DNA of 64,000 bases from positions 1 to 64,000 of the forward strand of contig NZ_JACVZV010000030.1 of NCBI RefSeq assembly GCF_014654725.1, given 5' to 3'. Both the position numbers and the translations under genes were made by a program. Every line of letters begins with the position of its first letter. Position 1 is the first letter of the stretch. The notes below the pieces were generated by a model, which was not told where the DNA came from, searched no databases, and saw only the letters and a program-made list of their open reading frames with translations. This DNA is from Vulcanococcus sp. Clear-D1. Its GTDB lineage: Bacteria > Cyanobacteriota > Cyanobacteriia > PCC-6307 > Cyanobiaceae. Below are positions 8,547 to 18,793 of the stretch, piece by piece.

Positions 8547-11242
8547 GCCTGCCCCAGGCACTGGCCCACCACCTCACGGGTGTTGGTGGAGAGGGCAGCT
8601 GAAGCCAACTGCTCTAGCGCTTCACGCATTCGGGCGCTGCGCTCAGACCCATAGCTCTGCCAGCGGCTGAACAGCTTGGCCATGCGCGAGGCCGTGATCG
8701 GGTTGCGTTGATCGAGTTGCGCGATCTGCTCAGCCATGAAGCGATAGCCGCGGCCATCAGGGGCATGGAACTGCGCCACGTTGCCGGCGAAGCCGCCCAG
8801 CACAGCCCGAATCGAGTTGGGAGCGGCTGGATCGAAGCGCGGATGCTCCAGCAACGCCTGCACCCGTGCCACACCGTCGCCGAACGGGGCTGACGCCTCG
8901 AGCGCAAACCAAGCATCCAGGATCACGGGCTTGTCCTGCCAGCGCTCGTGAAAGGCCGCCATCGCCGCCGTGCGCTCGGGTGTGTCATGGCACTGCAGGG
9001 CCCGCAGCCCAGCCCGGGCCAACGTCATCGAGGGGCCGCCCACCGCCGCAGCCGCCTCCGCGCGCACGCCCACATCGCCGGCTGCCACCCGCCAGCTCCA
9101 GGCCGTGGCCGTGAGGTCGCGGTCGCCGACACCATCGGGCCAGGCCAGCAGCCACTGGGGCCGGCAGCGCTCGAGGGTGTGCTCCAGGGGCTCGGCGAGC
9201 TCAGTGCCGAAGCGCTGCTGCAGATCGAGCAGGGCCTGAAACAGCGCCGGCGGATTGGAGCAACCAGCCGATGCCACGGCCGCATCCTCCAGCTCGGGCA
9301 GGCCGGGCAGGGCCAGCAGCATGCTGCGGTTGGAATCGCACAGGCCCACCTCCGCCAGGATCCGATCAAAAGCGGCCACCAGGCCTTCCTCCAACTCATC
9401 GTTGGGAGATCCGGCAGCCCGCTCCAGCACCGCTTGGCGCAGCAGCACCTGGCCGGCATCCCAACGGGCGAAAGGATCGCTGTCGCAGGCGAGCAGGTGC
9501 AGCAGTTCGTTGGTGCCGCGCTGCAGCTCCAACTTCACCGGTGCCGAGAAGCCGCGCAGCAGCGACAGCGCCGGCGGATGGCTGTGGGGCTCCAGACCCT
9601 CCAGGCAGATCTGCTGCTCGGGCTGATCAATCACCAGCAGCCGGCTGCCATCGCCCCAGGCGTGGGTGAGTGACGACGCATGGGCCTGTGCCTCGCTTTC
9701 ACCTTGCAAACGCACCGGCAGCGGTTCGCCCGCTTGGCCCACCAGCCCCAACACCAATGGGATCACCAGCGGCTGCTTCTCGGGCTGCCCCGGGGTGGGC
9801 GGCGTGCCCTGGCGCACCTGCAGGCGCAGGCTGCCCTGCTCGGCATTCCAATGGCGCTCGATCTGCAGCCATGGGGTGCCGGCCTGGCTGTACCAGTGGC
9901 GGAACTGAGCAAAATCAAAGTGAGGCAGCGCGGCGCCCTGCGCCCAGGCCTGCTCAGCCGCATCCTGCATGGCCTGCACGAAATCGTTGCAGGTGGCGGC
10001 GGTGCCGTCGTGACGGCTCACATAGAGCGCCATGCCGCGCATGAACGTCTCTTCACCGAGGAGGGTGTGGAGCACGCGGATCACTTCGGATCCCTTTTCG
10101 TAAATCGTGGTGGTGTAGAAGTTGTCGATTGCCTGGTAGTGATCAGGCTGTATCGGATGTGCGGTTGGACCGGCATCTTCGCGGAACTGCGTGTTGCGCA
10201 GGAGCGATACATCCTCGATCCGCTTCACCGCTGCCGAATGCAGATCGGAGGTGAAGCTGGCATCCCGAAACACCGTGAGCCCTTCCTTGAGCGAGAGCTG
10301 AAACCAATCGCGGCAGGTGATGCGGTTGCCGGTCCAGTTGTGAAAATACTCATGACCGATCACACTTTCGATGCGCTCGAGCTCGGCATCGGTGGCGGTA
10401 GCCGCATCGGCTAGCACCAGCTTGGAGTTGAAGATATTGAGACTCTTGTTCTCCATCGCGCCCATGTTGAAATGGCGCACCGCCACGATGTTGAATTCAT
10501 CGAGGTCGTATTCGAGGCCGTAGCGCTGCTCATCCCAGAGCATCGAGCGCTTCAGGGAGGCCATCGCATGGGCGGTGAAGGGCGCATCGCCAGGCTCCAC
10601 ATGCAGGCGCAGCTGCACCGTTCGGCCGCTGCGGGTGGTGAACTGATCACGCACCTCCTCCAGCTGCCCCGCCACCAGGGCGAACAGATAGGAGGGCTTG
10701 GGGAAGGGGTCATCCCACACCGCGTAATGGCGCCCTTCCGGCAAATCACCGGTTTCGAGGCAGTTGCCGTTGGAGAGCAGCACGGGGCAGCTGGCCTGAT
10801 CCGCCTCGATGCGCACCCGAAAGCGGCTGAGCAGATCGGGGCGATCGGGATGGAAGGTGATGCGGCGGAAGCCCACCGCCTCGCACTGGGTGGTGAACAT
10901 GCCACCACTCACGTAGAGCCCCTCCAGGCTGGTGTTGCGCTCGGGGTGAATGCGCACACGGCTGCGCAAGCAAAATGGCCCGGCCGGGGGCTGATGCAAC
11001 ACCAGGCGCGTGGGCTCCAGCGTGTAGGCCTCCGCAGCCAGCGGAGCGCCATTCAGCGCGAGCTCGAGCAGCTCCAGCTCCACGCCCTGCAACTCGAGGG
11101 GGCCGGGCTCCGCAGCGGGATTGGGCTCGAACTGAAACTCGGCCTCCACCAGAGCCTGATCGGCAAACAGCTCAACCCGAAGGCTGGTGTGGGCGATCAG
11201 ACAGGGAGCTGGCCGGTAGTCGGCGAGGCGAACAGTGGCCAT
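8543..11242 (-). CDS. pepN: Aminopeptidase N (M1 metallopeptidase)
   Basis: Zinc aminopeptidase that removes N-terminal residues from peptides in the cytoplasm. The 899-residue protein has the exopeptidase motif GAMEN at 261-265, the zinc site HEYFH at 297-301, and the third ligand Glu 320 in LKEGLTVFRD. The C-terminal DUF3458-type beta and helical domains follow, giving the full gammaproteobacterial/cyanobacterial PepN length. ATG 11242 fits the usual N-terminus. It is convergent with the GHL10 gene and lies just downstream of the small secreted-protein gene on the same strand. Confidence 0.97.
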   Translation of the reverse strand: MATVRLADYRPAPCLIAHTSLRVELFADQALVEAEFQFEPNPAAEPGPLELQGVELELLELALNGAPLAAEAYTLEPTRLVLHQPPAGPFCLRSRVRIHPERNTSLEGLYVSGGMFTTQCEAVGFRRITFHPDRPDLLSRFRVRIEADQASCPVLLSNGNCLETGDLPEGRHYAVWDDPFPKPSYLFALVAGQLEEVRDQFTTRSGRTVQLRLHVEPGDAPFTAHAMASLKRSMLWDEQRYGLEYDLDEFNIVAVRHFNMGAMENKSLNIFNSKLVLADAATATDAELERIESVIGHEYFHNWTGNRITCRDWFQLSLKEGLTVFRDASFTSDLHSAAVKRIEDVSLLRNTQFREDAGPTAHPIQPDHYQAIDNFYTTTIYEKGSEVIRVLHTLLGEETFMRGMALYVSRHDGTAATCNDFVQAMQDAAEQAWAQGAALPHFDFAQFRHWYSQAGTPWLQIERHWNAEQGSLRLQVRQGTPPTPGQPEKQPLVIPLVLGLVGQAGEPLPVRLQGESEAQAHASSLTHAWGDGSRLLVIDQPEQQICLEGLEPHSHPPALSLLRGFSAPVKLELQRGTNELLHLLACDSDPFARWDAGQVLLRQAVLERAAGSPNDELEEGLVAAFDRILAEVGLCDSNRSMLLALPGLPELEDAAVASAGCSNPPALFQALLDLQQRFGTELAEPLEHTLERCRPQWLLAWPDGVGDRDLTATAWSWRVAAGDVGVRAEAAAAVGGPSMTLARAGLRALQCHDTPERTAAMAAFHERWQDKPVILDAWFALEASAPFGDGVARVQALLEHPRFDPAAPNSIRAVLGGFAGNVAQFHAPDGRGYRFMAEQIAQLDQRNPITASRMAKLFSRWQSYGSERSARMREALEQLASAALSTNTREVVGQCLGQA

Positions 11243-11264
11243 GGGAGCAGCGTTGGTCTCAGAA

Positions 11265-11684
11265 CTACTTCTTGGCGGGTGCCGGCTTGGCGGCAGGGGA
11301 GGTACTGCGGTTCTTCAGCACCTCCTCCACCTTCTTGCGCACATCGGCAGGCACCTCATCCGGACAGACTTCCACCGCTCCCAGCACAGCGGAGTTGATG
11401 GCGCCTTTGCGCAACTCATCAATAGTGAGGGGCTTGGGGCCCACCTGGGCGATAGCACCCTCGTGCTGGCCCTGGATCACCTGGGCGATGGTTTCGCCGG
11501 CTACGGCCACAGCCTTATCGAACTCGATACCTGCGGCCCGGGCGATGCACACATTCAGGGCGCCGATGCGAGTGTAGAGGCTCATGTCGGCCTCAGATGC
11601 CGGCGCCGCGACGGCCGCCATCGGGGCCAGCGTGAGGACCAGGGGAAGCAGGACGAGAGCGAGGCGACTGGCGGAGGAGCGCAC
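11265..11684 (-). CDS. Small secreted conserved protein
   Basis: About 139 residues: a signal peptide (SRLALVLLPLVLTLAPMAAVAA, cleavage near AVAA-AP), then a helical domain containing MSLYTRIGALNVCIARAAGIEFDKAV and a second cysteine in AVEVCPDEVP, and a Lys/Ala/Pro-rich tail. The two Cys may form a disulfide outside the cytoplasm. Similar short proteins occur in marine picocyanobacteria, some with uninformative names; I assign no function. GTG 11684 gives a well-formed signal peptide. An ATG at 11735, overlapping the upstream stop as TGATG, is the alternative and would add 17 residues. It probably shares a transcript with the upstream lipocalin-like gene. Confidence 0.7.
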   Translation of the reverse strand: MRSSASRLALVLLPLVLTLAPMAAVAAPASEADMSLYTRIGALNVCIARAAGIEFDKAVAVAGETIAQVIQGQHEGAIAQVGPKPLTIDELRKGAINSAVLGAVEVCPDEVPADVRKKVEEVLKNRSTSPAAKPAPAKK

Positions 11685-11734
11685 GCGGGATGAGCAATGT
11701 GGCCTAATCCTGCTGCAGAAACCGCCGATCGCCA

Positions 11735-12319
11735 TCAGGCATCGGCTGGCAGGGGAGGCCCTGGCGGCTCGAGCCGTATCTCGTGATGCATCTCCGCCAG
11801 CTCGAGATTGCCGTCGCGCCAGGAATAAATGGAACGAGCACGGAAGCGATCCTGATCCACCAGGCGGATGTGCTCGAGGATGTCCCACTCCTGATAATGC
11901 GACTCGAACACCAGTTCGTGCTCATCAGCCTGGCGGATCTGGCTCTTGGTGGGGGAGCCGCAGAGGTAGCCGCGGCTGCGGCGCAGCTGATGGCCGCACA
12001 GTGAGGCATCCATCACCCCTTCGCGCACGTAGCGGGGTTTGATCTCAAAGAAGTCGTATTCCTTCTCGGGCCACCAGGTGAAGCGATAGCGAGGTTCCGA
12101 TTCCGCCTGATCTTCGAAGGTCTGCACCCGCAGCAGCATATCGACGCGCAACACCTCGTCGTCGGGGAAGAAATACTGACGCCGCGAACGCCACAACCCG
12201 AGATTGCGGTTGAACCAGCGCCGCAGGGTGGTGTCCAATTGAATGCGGCTACCGCGAACGGCCGGTGGCTGGGATGCCACGGGATGCACACGTGTCACGA
12301 GTTCACGTGGATGCGCCAC
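11735..12319 (-). CDS. CpcS/CpeS-like lipocalin-fold protein
   Basis: A 194-residue protein. After a 30-residue lead it reads LRRWFNRNLGLWRSRRQYFF, then beta-rich segments (YRFTWWPEKEYDFFEIKP, HELVFESHYQEWDILEHIRL, FRARSIYSWRDGNLELAEMH) ending in HEIRLE. The N-terminal layout (small helix, W.S.R), the strand pattern and a closing SEIR-like motif resemble S/U-type phycobiliprotein lyases, which attach bilins. The identity is too low for me to call it a lyase. GTG 12319 is the first start; other GTG codons lie a few residues in. It diverges from sasA and is upstream of the small secreted protein. Confidence 0.55.
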   Translation of the reverse strand: MAHPRELVTRVHPVASQPPAVRGSRIQLDTTLRRWFNRNLGLWRSRRQYFFPDDEVLRVDMLLRVQTFEDQAESEPRYRFTWWPEKEYDFFEIKPRYVREGVMDASLCGHQLRRSRGYLCGSPTKSQIRQADEHELVFESHYQEWDILEHIRLVDQDRFRARSIYSWRDGNLELAEMHHEIRLEPPGPPLPADA

Positions 12320-12424
12320 GGCATTCCTCAGGGCAACGTCTCATCACAGTCGTCATAGCGGGGCTGGCATGCCCTGCCAAACCTCATAAGGTGAAACCAC
12401 AATTTCTGCAGATTCAGCGCGCAG

Positions 12425-13660
12425 GTGCCCGCCGCAGGGGACAAGACCCCCGACGAGCTTCAACCCAGCCGCTTCCCCGTCAGCGCCACGTCCCAGCCGC
12501 AGCAGCGTGGGGACGTCCGCAGGGGAGCAGGCCTTGCCCTGCAATCCCATTTCGATGCAGATGGCCCGCAACGGCGCCATCTGAAACTGCTGCTGGTGGC
12601 CGCACCGCACCACCGGGCCACCCCCGACCTGCGGGGCCTGGTTGCCTTCCTCGAAAACCAGGATTTCGGCTTCGACGTCACCCTGGAGATCGCCGATCCC
12701 GCCGAACGGCCTGAGCTGCTCGAGCTGCATCGGCTGGTGGCGACCCCGGCTCTGATCAAGCTCGATCCGACCCCCAAGCAGGTGTTCGCCGGCAACACCC
12801 TGCTGCAACAACTGCGCAACTGGCTGCCGCGCTGGCAGCAGTTGGAGGTGGTGAGCGGGCTGGGCATCAGCCTGCGGCCCGCGGAAAGCGATGGCAGCCG
12901 CACGCAGCGAGAGCTGCAGCTGGAGGACCAACTGCTGGTACTGCGCCAGGAGAACGAAACGCTGATCGAGCGACTGGGGGTGCAGGAGCGGCTGCTGCGG
13001 ATGGTGGCGCACGAGCTGCGCACACCGCTTACGGCCTCAAAGCTGGCGTTGCAGAGCCTCAACCTCGGCCAGATCGATCAAACCCGCTTCCGCGATGTGC
13101 TCGGCCGGCGCCTCGACGACATCGAACAGCTCTCCAAAGACCTGCTGGAGGTGGGCACCACCCGCTGGGAAGCGCTGTTCAACCCCCAGCGCCTGGCCCT
13201 GGGCCCCGTGGCGGCCGAAGCGATCCTGGAACTGGAAAAGCTGTGGGTGGGCCGCGGCCTCGAGCTGATCACCGACATCCCCACCGATCTGCCGGATGTG
13301 TACGCCGATCAGCGGCGCATGCGCCAAGTGCTGCTCAACCTGCTGGAGAACGCCTTCAAGTTCACCCCCGATGGCGGCCAGGTGAACCTCACGATCCTGC
13401 ACCGCACCAGCCAGTGGCTGCAGGTGAGCGTGTGCGACTCGGGGCCCGGCATCCCACGCGATGAGCAGGAGCGCATCTTTCTCGAACGGGTGCGGCTGCC
13501 GCAGACCTCCTCCAACACCTCAGGCTTCGGCGTGGGCCTCTCGGTGTGCCGGCGCATCACCGAAGTGCACGGGGGCCGGATCTGGGTGGTGTCGGAGCCC
13601 GACGAGGGTGCCTGCTTCCACTTCACGGTGCCGGTTTGGGACGGCCAAAGCGCCAGCTGA
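12425..13660 (+). CDS. sasA: Clock-output sensor histidine kinase SasA
   Basis: SasA binds KaiC through a KaiB-like domain and phosphorylates RpaA to drive circadian gene expression. Residues about 52-140 form the KaiB/thioredoxin-like sensor ([20 protein letters not shown] to LRNWLPRW). A linker leads to the H-box [15 protein letters not shown] with His 196, the N-box [14 protein letters not shown], the G1 box CDSGPGIP, the F region and the G2 box GFGVGLSVC. At 411 residues it is close to other SasA proteins, with a roughly 45-residue variable N-terminal lead from GTG 12425 that may be shorter in the cell. kaiABC and rpaA are not in this window. Confidence 0.93.
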   Translation: MPAAGDKTPDELQPSRFPVSATSQPQQRGDVRRGAGLALQSHFDADGPQRRHLKLLLVAAPHHRATPDLRGLVAFLENQDFGFDVTLEIADPAERPELLELHRLVATPALIKLDPTPKQVFAGNTLLQQLRNWLPRWQQLEVVSGLGISLRPAESDGSRTQRELQLEDQLLVLRQENETLIERLGVQERLLRMVAHELRTPLTASKLALQSLNLGQIDQTRFRDVLGRRLDDIEQLSKDLLEVGTTRWEALFNPQRLALGPVAAEAILELEKLWVGRGLELITDIPTDLPDVYADQRRMRQVLLNLLENAFKFTPDGGQVNLTILHRTSQWLQVSVCDSGPGIPRDEQERIFLERVRLPQTSSNTSGFGVGLSVCRRITEVHGGRIWVVSEPDEGACFHFTVPVWDGQSAS

Positions 13661-13768
13661 TTGACGAAGGGCACCTCTGACCCGTAACTTCATCCCATCG
13701 GAAGCGCGGCTGAAAAGCCAGGCAGCGCAAGGGCATCACCCAAACGTTGATCCCAGCACCGAGTCCTA

Positions 13769-13841
13769 GCCCCCATCGTCTAGAGGCCTAGGACACCTCC
13801 CTTTCACGGAGGCGACAGGGGTTCGAATCCCCTTGGGGGTA
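13769..13841 (+). tRNA. tRNA-Glu(TTC)
   Basis: A 73-nt cloverleaf: acceptor arms GCCCCCA and TGGGGGT (one G-T wobble at the first pair), anticodon stem CCTCC/GGAGG around the loop CTTTCAC with anticodon TTC at 13803-13805, T-arm with GGTTCGAATCC, and discriminator A. The CCA end is not encoded. In cyanobacteria this tRNA serves both translation and, through glutamyl-tRNA reductase, tetrapyrrole (chlorophyll, bilin, haem) synthesis. Confidence 0.97.
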
Positions 13842-13848
13842 TCCAAGC

Positions 13849-13874
13849 AAAAACGGCCGCAAGGCCGTTTTTTT
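13849..13874 (+). terminator. Rho-independent terminator after tRNA-Glu
   Basis: A stem AAACGGCC/GGCCGTTT around a GCAA tetraloop, followed by a run of T. It sits a few bases past the tRNA 3' end. The A-rich left flank means it could also work for the convergent SRPBCC gene at 13937. Confidence 0.9.
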
Positions 13875-13936
13875 GTGCCTTCAAGAGCGGCGCAACCGGA
13901 AAGCCGGCAGGGGCGCTTCAGGTTGGTCGAATCCGG

Positions 13937-14518
13937 TCAGACCGCAGCGTCCAGGGTGGCAGCACGACGCTGGGCTTCCCGCTGCACGGCCCGCAGGTTG
14001 GCAGCCAGGTCTTCGCGCAGGCGTTGTTCGATCAGCCCGATGGGCATGCCCACACAGCCCTGCACCGTGAGTTCGTAGAGCAGGGTGGTGGCGCCAGCTT
14101 CAGCACCGATCTGCCAGGTGCCCTCGAAGCGGCGGAAATCACCTTTAGCCATCACAAAGGAAAGGCGCCGCTCCTCCGCGTGTTCGGTGAGCTCGAGTTG
14201 AACCCGAGCCTTGAAGCGCATCCCCATGAAGGTTTGGGCACCCTCCTGCTCCAGGCCGACCACGTTGGCCCGGCGCCAGAGCAGCCGAGAGGTCTCCAGG
14301 TTGGGGATGAAGCGGCTGAGGCTGTCGTAATCGGTGAGCACCGCCCAGATCCACTGGGGGTCGAGATCCAGCCGCAGGCGAACAGCCAATCGACGCGTTC
14401 CCCCAGGGAGGCGCTCCATCTCCTGCTGGATGGTGTCGAGCGCGCAGACCTCTGCAAAGGCCTCGGCCCGCGACGGGTCTGCGTCTGTGGAGGGAGCCGT
14501 GAGCTGCGACGAGAGCAA
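13937..14518 (-). CDS. SRPBCC (START/cyclase-dehydrase) family protein
   Basis: A 193-residue protein whose residues about 45-185 follow the SRPBCC coenzyme-Q-binding/cyclase pattern: VRLRLDLDPQWIWAVLTDYD, SRFIPNLETSRLLWR, then beta strands (ARVQLELTEH, RLSFVMAKGDFRRFEGTW, TTLLYELTVQGCVGMPIGLI) and a long C-terminal helix. Members bind hydrophobic ligands; many cyanobacterial genomes carry a copy of unknown role. The start appears to be TTG 14518, since no ATG precedes the conserved domain. It diverges from petH by about 100 bases and converges on the tRNA-Glu terminator. Confidence 0.85.
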   Translation of the reverse strand: MLSSQLTAPSTDADPSRAEAFAEVCALDTIQQEMERLPGGTRRLAVRLRLDLDPQWIWAVLTDYDSLSRFIPNLETSRLLWRRANVVGLEQEGAQTFMGMRFKARVQLELTEHAEERRLSFVMAKGDFRRFEGTWQIGAEAGATTLLYELTVQGCVGMPIGLIEQRLREDLAANLRAVQREAQRRAATLDAAV

Positions 14519-14582
14519 ACCGGCTAGATCATGCTTTTGGCGCCATAACTTAACGCCTTCGAGCGGATGCAGGCAGATTCCC

Positions 14583-15802
<1,220 letters not shown>

Positions 15803-15825
15803 GCTCCCGGTCCGCTCAGGTCTCC

Positions 15826-15850
15826 AGCCCGCCGCAAGGCGGGCTTTTTT
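15826..15850 (+). terminator. Rho-independent terminator after petH
   Basis: AGCCCGCC and GGCGGGCT pair around a GCAA loop and are followed by six T, 24 bases past the petH stop. Confidence 0.92.
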
Positions 15851-15911
15851 GTTGCCATCCCATGCGGCAACGCTCTGGCCTCGTTAAACCTGGATCACGC
15901 ACACGTTGCCC

Positions 15912-17435
15912 ATGGCCGCCACCCAGACCAATCCCCTGCGCGTTGGCCTGCGCCAGGAGCGGGTGATCTCCCCGCAGTGCCTGGTGATCTTCGGAGCCAG
16001 CGGCGACCTCACCCACCGGAAGCTGATCCCGGCGCTGTTTGAGCTGTTCCGGCAGCGACGGCTACCCACCGAGTTTTCGGTGCTGGGCTGCGCGCGCCGT
16101 CCCTGGAGCGACGACGACTTCCGGAACCGCATGGCCGAAGCCATGGCCGATGAGGTGAAGCAGCACCAAAGCGCCTGGCAGCAGTTCGCTGCCTGCCTGT
16201 TCTACGAACCGGTCGACCTCCAGCAGGACGATGACGTGGTGCGCCTCGGCACGCGCCTGGAGGCCCTCGACCGGCAGCGCGCCACCCGCGGCAATCGCAC
16301 CTTTTATCTCTCGGTGTCACCGGCGTTCTATGGCAGCGGCTGCCGCGCCCTGGCCAACGCTGGGCTTCTCAAGGATCCCGCCCGCAGCCGCGTGGTGATC
16401 GAGAAGCCCTTCGGCACCGACTACAGCAGCGCCCAATCGCTCAACAGGGTGGTGCAGAGCTGCGGCCAGGAGTCGCAGATCTTCCGCATCGACCACTACC
16501 TGGGCAAAGAGACGGTGCAGAACATCCTGGTGCTGCGCTTCGCCAACGCCATTTTCGAGCCGATCTGGAACCGCAACTACATCGCCAACGTGCAGATCAC
16601 GGCGGCGGAAACCGTGGGGGTGGAAGAGCGAGCCGGCTACTACGAAACCAGTGGCGCCCTGCGGGACATGGTGCAGAACCACCTCACGCAGATGCTGGCG
16701 CTCACGGCGATGGAGACCCCGGGCCATTTCGATCCGGAATCGATCCGCAGCGAGAAGGCCAAGGTGCTGCAGGCCGCCCGCCTGGCCAACGAGGACGAAC
16801 CCTGGAAGTGCTGCGTGCGCGGCCAGTACAGCCGCGGCGGTAACCCGGCGAATCCGATGGCGGGCTATCGGGAGGAGCCGGGGGTGAATCCCGAGAGCAC
16901 CACCGAAACCTATGTAGCGATGAAGCTGTTCATCGACAACTGGCGCTGGCAGGGGGTGCCCTTCTACCTGCGCACCGGCAAGCGCCTGCCCAAGCGCCTC
17001 TCCGAAGTGGTGCTCACCTTCCGCAAGGCGCCGGTACAGCTGTTCGATGCCGCGGGCGGTACACCCACCGCCAATCAGCTGGTGCTGCGCATCCAGCCCG
17101 ATGAAGGTGCCGGGTTCGTGTTCGACGTGAAAGCCCCCGGCTCCGGCATGCGCAGCCGGCCGGTGGACATGCACTTCAGCTACGACGAAAGCTTCGGCGA
17201 ACCCTCGGATGAGGGCTATGTGCGCCTGCTGGCCGACGCGATGCTCGGCGATCCCACCCTGTTCACCCGCAGCGATGAAGTGGAAGCGGCTTGGCGGCTC
17301 TACACCCCACTACTGGAGCTGATCGAGGACGCGCCGCAGCAACTGCCGGTGTACCCCTACGAGGCCCGTACCTGGGGTCCCGGCGCCGCCGACAACCTGC
17401 TGGCCGAGGACGGCCTGATGTGGCGTCGCCCCTAA
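15912..17435 (+). CDS. zwf: Glucose-6-phosphate 1-dehydrogenase
   Basis: First enzyme of the oxidative pentose phosphate path, the main source of NADPH in the dark. The 507-residue protein has the NADP-binding motif FGASGDLTHRKL, the substrate motif RIDHYLGKETVQN with the catalytic His region, and the C-terminal domain ending TWGPGAADNLLAEDG. ATG 15912 gives the expected start MAATQTN; a TTG two codons earlier is less likely. It is followed after 45 bases by opcA, the usual cyanobacterial order, and the enzyme is normally controlled by OpcA and thioredoxin. Confidence 0.97.
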   Translation: MAATQTNPLRVGLRQERVISPQCLVIFGASGDLTHRKLIPALFELFRQRRLPTEFSVLGCARRPWSDDDFRNRMAEAMADEVKQHQSAWQQFAACLFYEPVDLQQDDDVVRLGTRLEALDRQRATRGNRTFYLSVSPAFYGSGCRALANAGLLKDPARSRVVIEKPFGTDYSSAQSLNRVVQSCGQESQIFRIDHYLGKETVQNILVLRFANAIFEPIWNRNYIANVQITAAETVGVEERAGYYETSGALRDMVQNHLTQMLALTAMETPGHFDPESIRSEKAKVLQAARLANEDEPWKCCVRGQYSRGGNPANPMAGYREEPGVNPESTTETYVAMKLFIDNWRWQGVPFYLRTGKRLPKRLSEVVLTFRKAPVQLFDAAGGTPTANQLVLRIQPDEGAGFVFDVKAPGSGMRSRPVDMHFSYDESFGEPSDEGYVRLLADAMLGDPTLFTRSDEVEAAWRLYTPLLELIEDAPQQLPVYPYEARTWGPGAADNLLAEDGLMWRRP

Positions 17436-17480
17436 TCGCTCCCTGACCGTTTCCCAACCGCCTTCGCTGCCGCAATCGCC

Positions 17481-18785
17481 ATGGCTCCCCAGCTCACCCT
17501 GCAGGCCCCGCTCCAGCTCCCCCCCAATGAGGTGCCGGCCTATCTCAACCGACTCTGGAGCGACCACCTCAGGGAGTCCAGCGGCGCTGCCACCTTCACG
17601 CTGGTGGTGTGGGAACCCTCCTGGCTACAGCAACAGCTGATTCGAACCGGCCGCATCGATGGGCCCATCACGGGCCTGCTCAACGACCAGCTGCTGGATG
17701 CCGCACGCCAGGCGATTGGGGCACTGGGGCTCGCGGCCAGCACGGCACCCACAGCACCCGAACTGGCGTGGGCCCTAGGGCAGCAGCCAGGCAGCCATGA
17801 GGCTGAAGACCTGCGCGGCCAATTTGTGGATCGCGCCATCAGCGCCCACCAGCCCCGCCGGCTGATCACGCTGGCGCCCACCCTCGCCGGCGATCAGCAT
17901 CTGGAATCCACGGTGGCGGCCTACTGCCCGCTGCCGGAAGAGCGCGGCATCAATGCCGACGCCTGCGGTGATGTGGTGGTGCTGCGGGGTGGCATGGGAG
18001 CCATGCAGCAGGGCTTGGCGATGCTGCAGGAGCTGATCCCAGACGATCTGCCCTGCTGGGTGTGGTGGAACGGCACGATGGACGAATCCCCGGAGCTGCT
18101 GGAAGCGCTGGCGGTGCCACCGCGGCGGTTGGTGGTGGACAGCTCCATCGGCGAACCGCGCCGCTGCCTGGATCTGCTGGTGCAGCGGATCGAGCGGGGC
18201 CAGGCGGTGAACGACCTCAACTGGCTGCGGCTGCGCACCTGGCGTGAATCGCTGGCGATGGTGTTCGACCCCCCCAGCCGCCAAAGCGCCCTCGAGCAGG
18301 TGGTGCAGCTCGACATCGACGTGGAGGGTCAACACCCGGTGAAGGGCCTGATGCTGGCGGCCTGGATCGCCGATCGGCTCGGCTGGCACCTGCTGAACAG
18401 CTACTGGATTGATGGCGGAGCCGGCGAGGGGCGCGGCATCGGCGCTGAGTTTCAGCGCAAAGACGGCCAAAGCGTGCAGTTCCGCTTGATGCCTGTGCCG
18501 GTGGGGGTGAGCAAGATGCACCCCGGTGCCCTCGTGGGCTTGCGGCTGATCTGCGCTCCGCCGCAGCGTTCGCCGCTCTGCGTGATCCTCTGCTCCGAAT
18601 CGGGAGGTTGCATGCGCCTGGAGGCTGGCGGTGTGGCATCGATGGAGCTGGCCGAGGAGGTGGTGCCCCTGCCCAACGAAAGCGAAGAGATGGAGATGGC
18701 CCGGCTGCTCGGGGGCGGGCACGACAGCACCAACCCACTGCTGGCCACCGCCGCGGCCCTGGCTGCCAAGCTGCTGCCCAACTAA
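17481..18785 (+). CDS. opcA: Glucose-6-phosphate dehydrogenase assembly protein OpcA
   Basis: A 434-residue cyanobacterial protein needed for assembly and allosteric activation of Zwf. The sequence matches the family in length and context, with the blocks LVVWEPSWLQQQLIRTGRIDG, DLPCWVWWNGTMDESPELLE and WLRLRTWRESLAMVFDPP. No nucleotide-binding motif is expected. It lies 45 bases downstream of zwf on the same strand, most likely in one operon, and 8 bases upstream of the cobyrinate amidase. Confidence 0.94.
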   Translation: MAPQLTLQAPLQLPPNEVPAYLNRLWSDHLRESSGAATFTLVVWEPSWLQQQLIRTGRIDGPITGLLNDQLLDAARQAIGALGLAASTAPTAPELAWALGQQPGSHEAEDLRGQFVDRAISAHQPRRLITLAPTLAGDQHLESTVAAYCPLPEERGINADACGDVVVLRGGMGAMQQGLAMLQELIPDDLPCWVWWNGTMDESPELLEALAVPPRRLVVDSSIGEPRRCLDLLVQRIERGQAVNDLNWLRLRTWRESLAMVFDPPSRQSALEQVVQLDIDVEGQHPVKGLMLAAWIADRLGWHLLNSYWIDGGAGEGRGIGAEFQRKDGQSVQFRLMPVPVGVSKMHPGALVGLRLICAPPQRSPLCVILCSESGGCMRLEAGGVASMELAEEVVPLPNESEEMEMARLLGGGHDSTNPLLATAAALAAKLLPN

Positions 18786-18793
18786 CGGCCACC

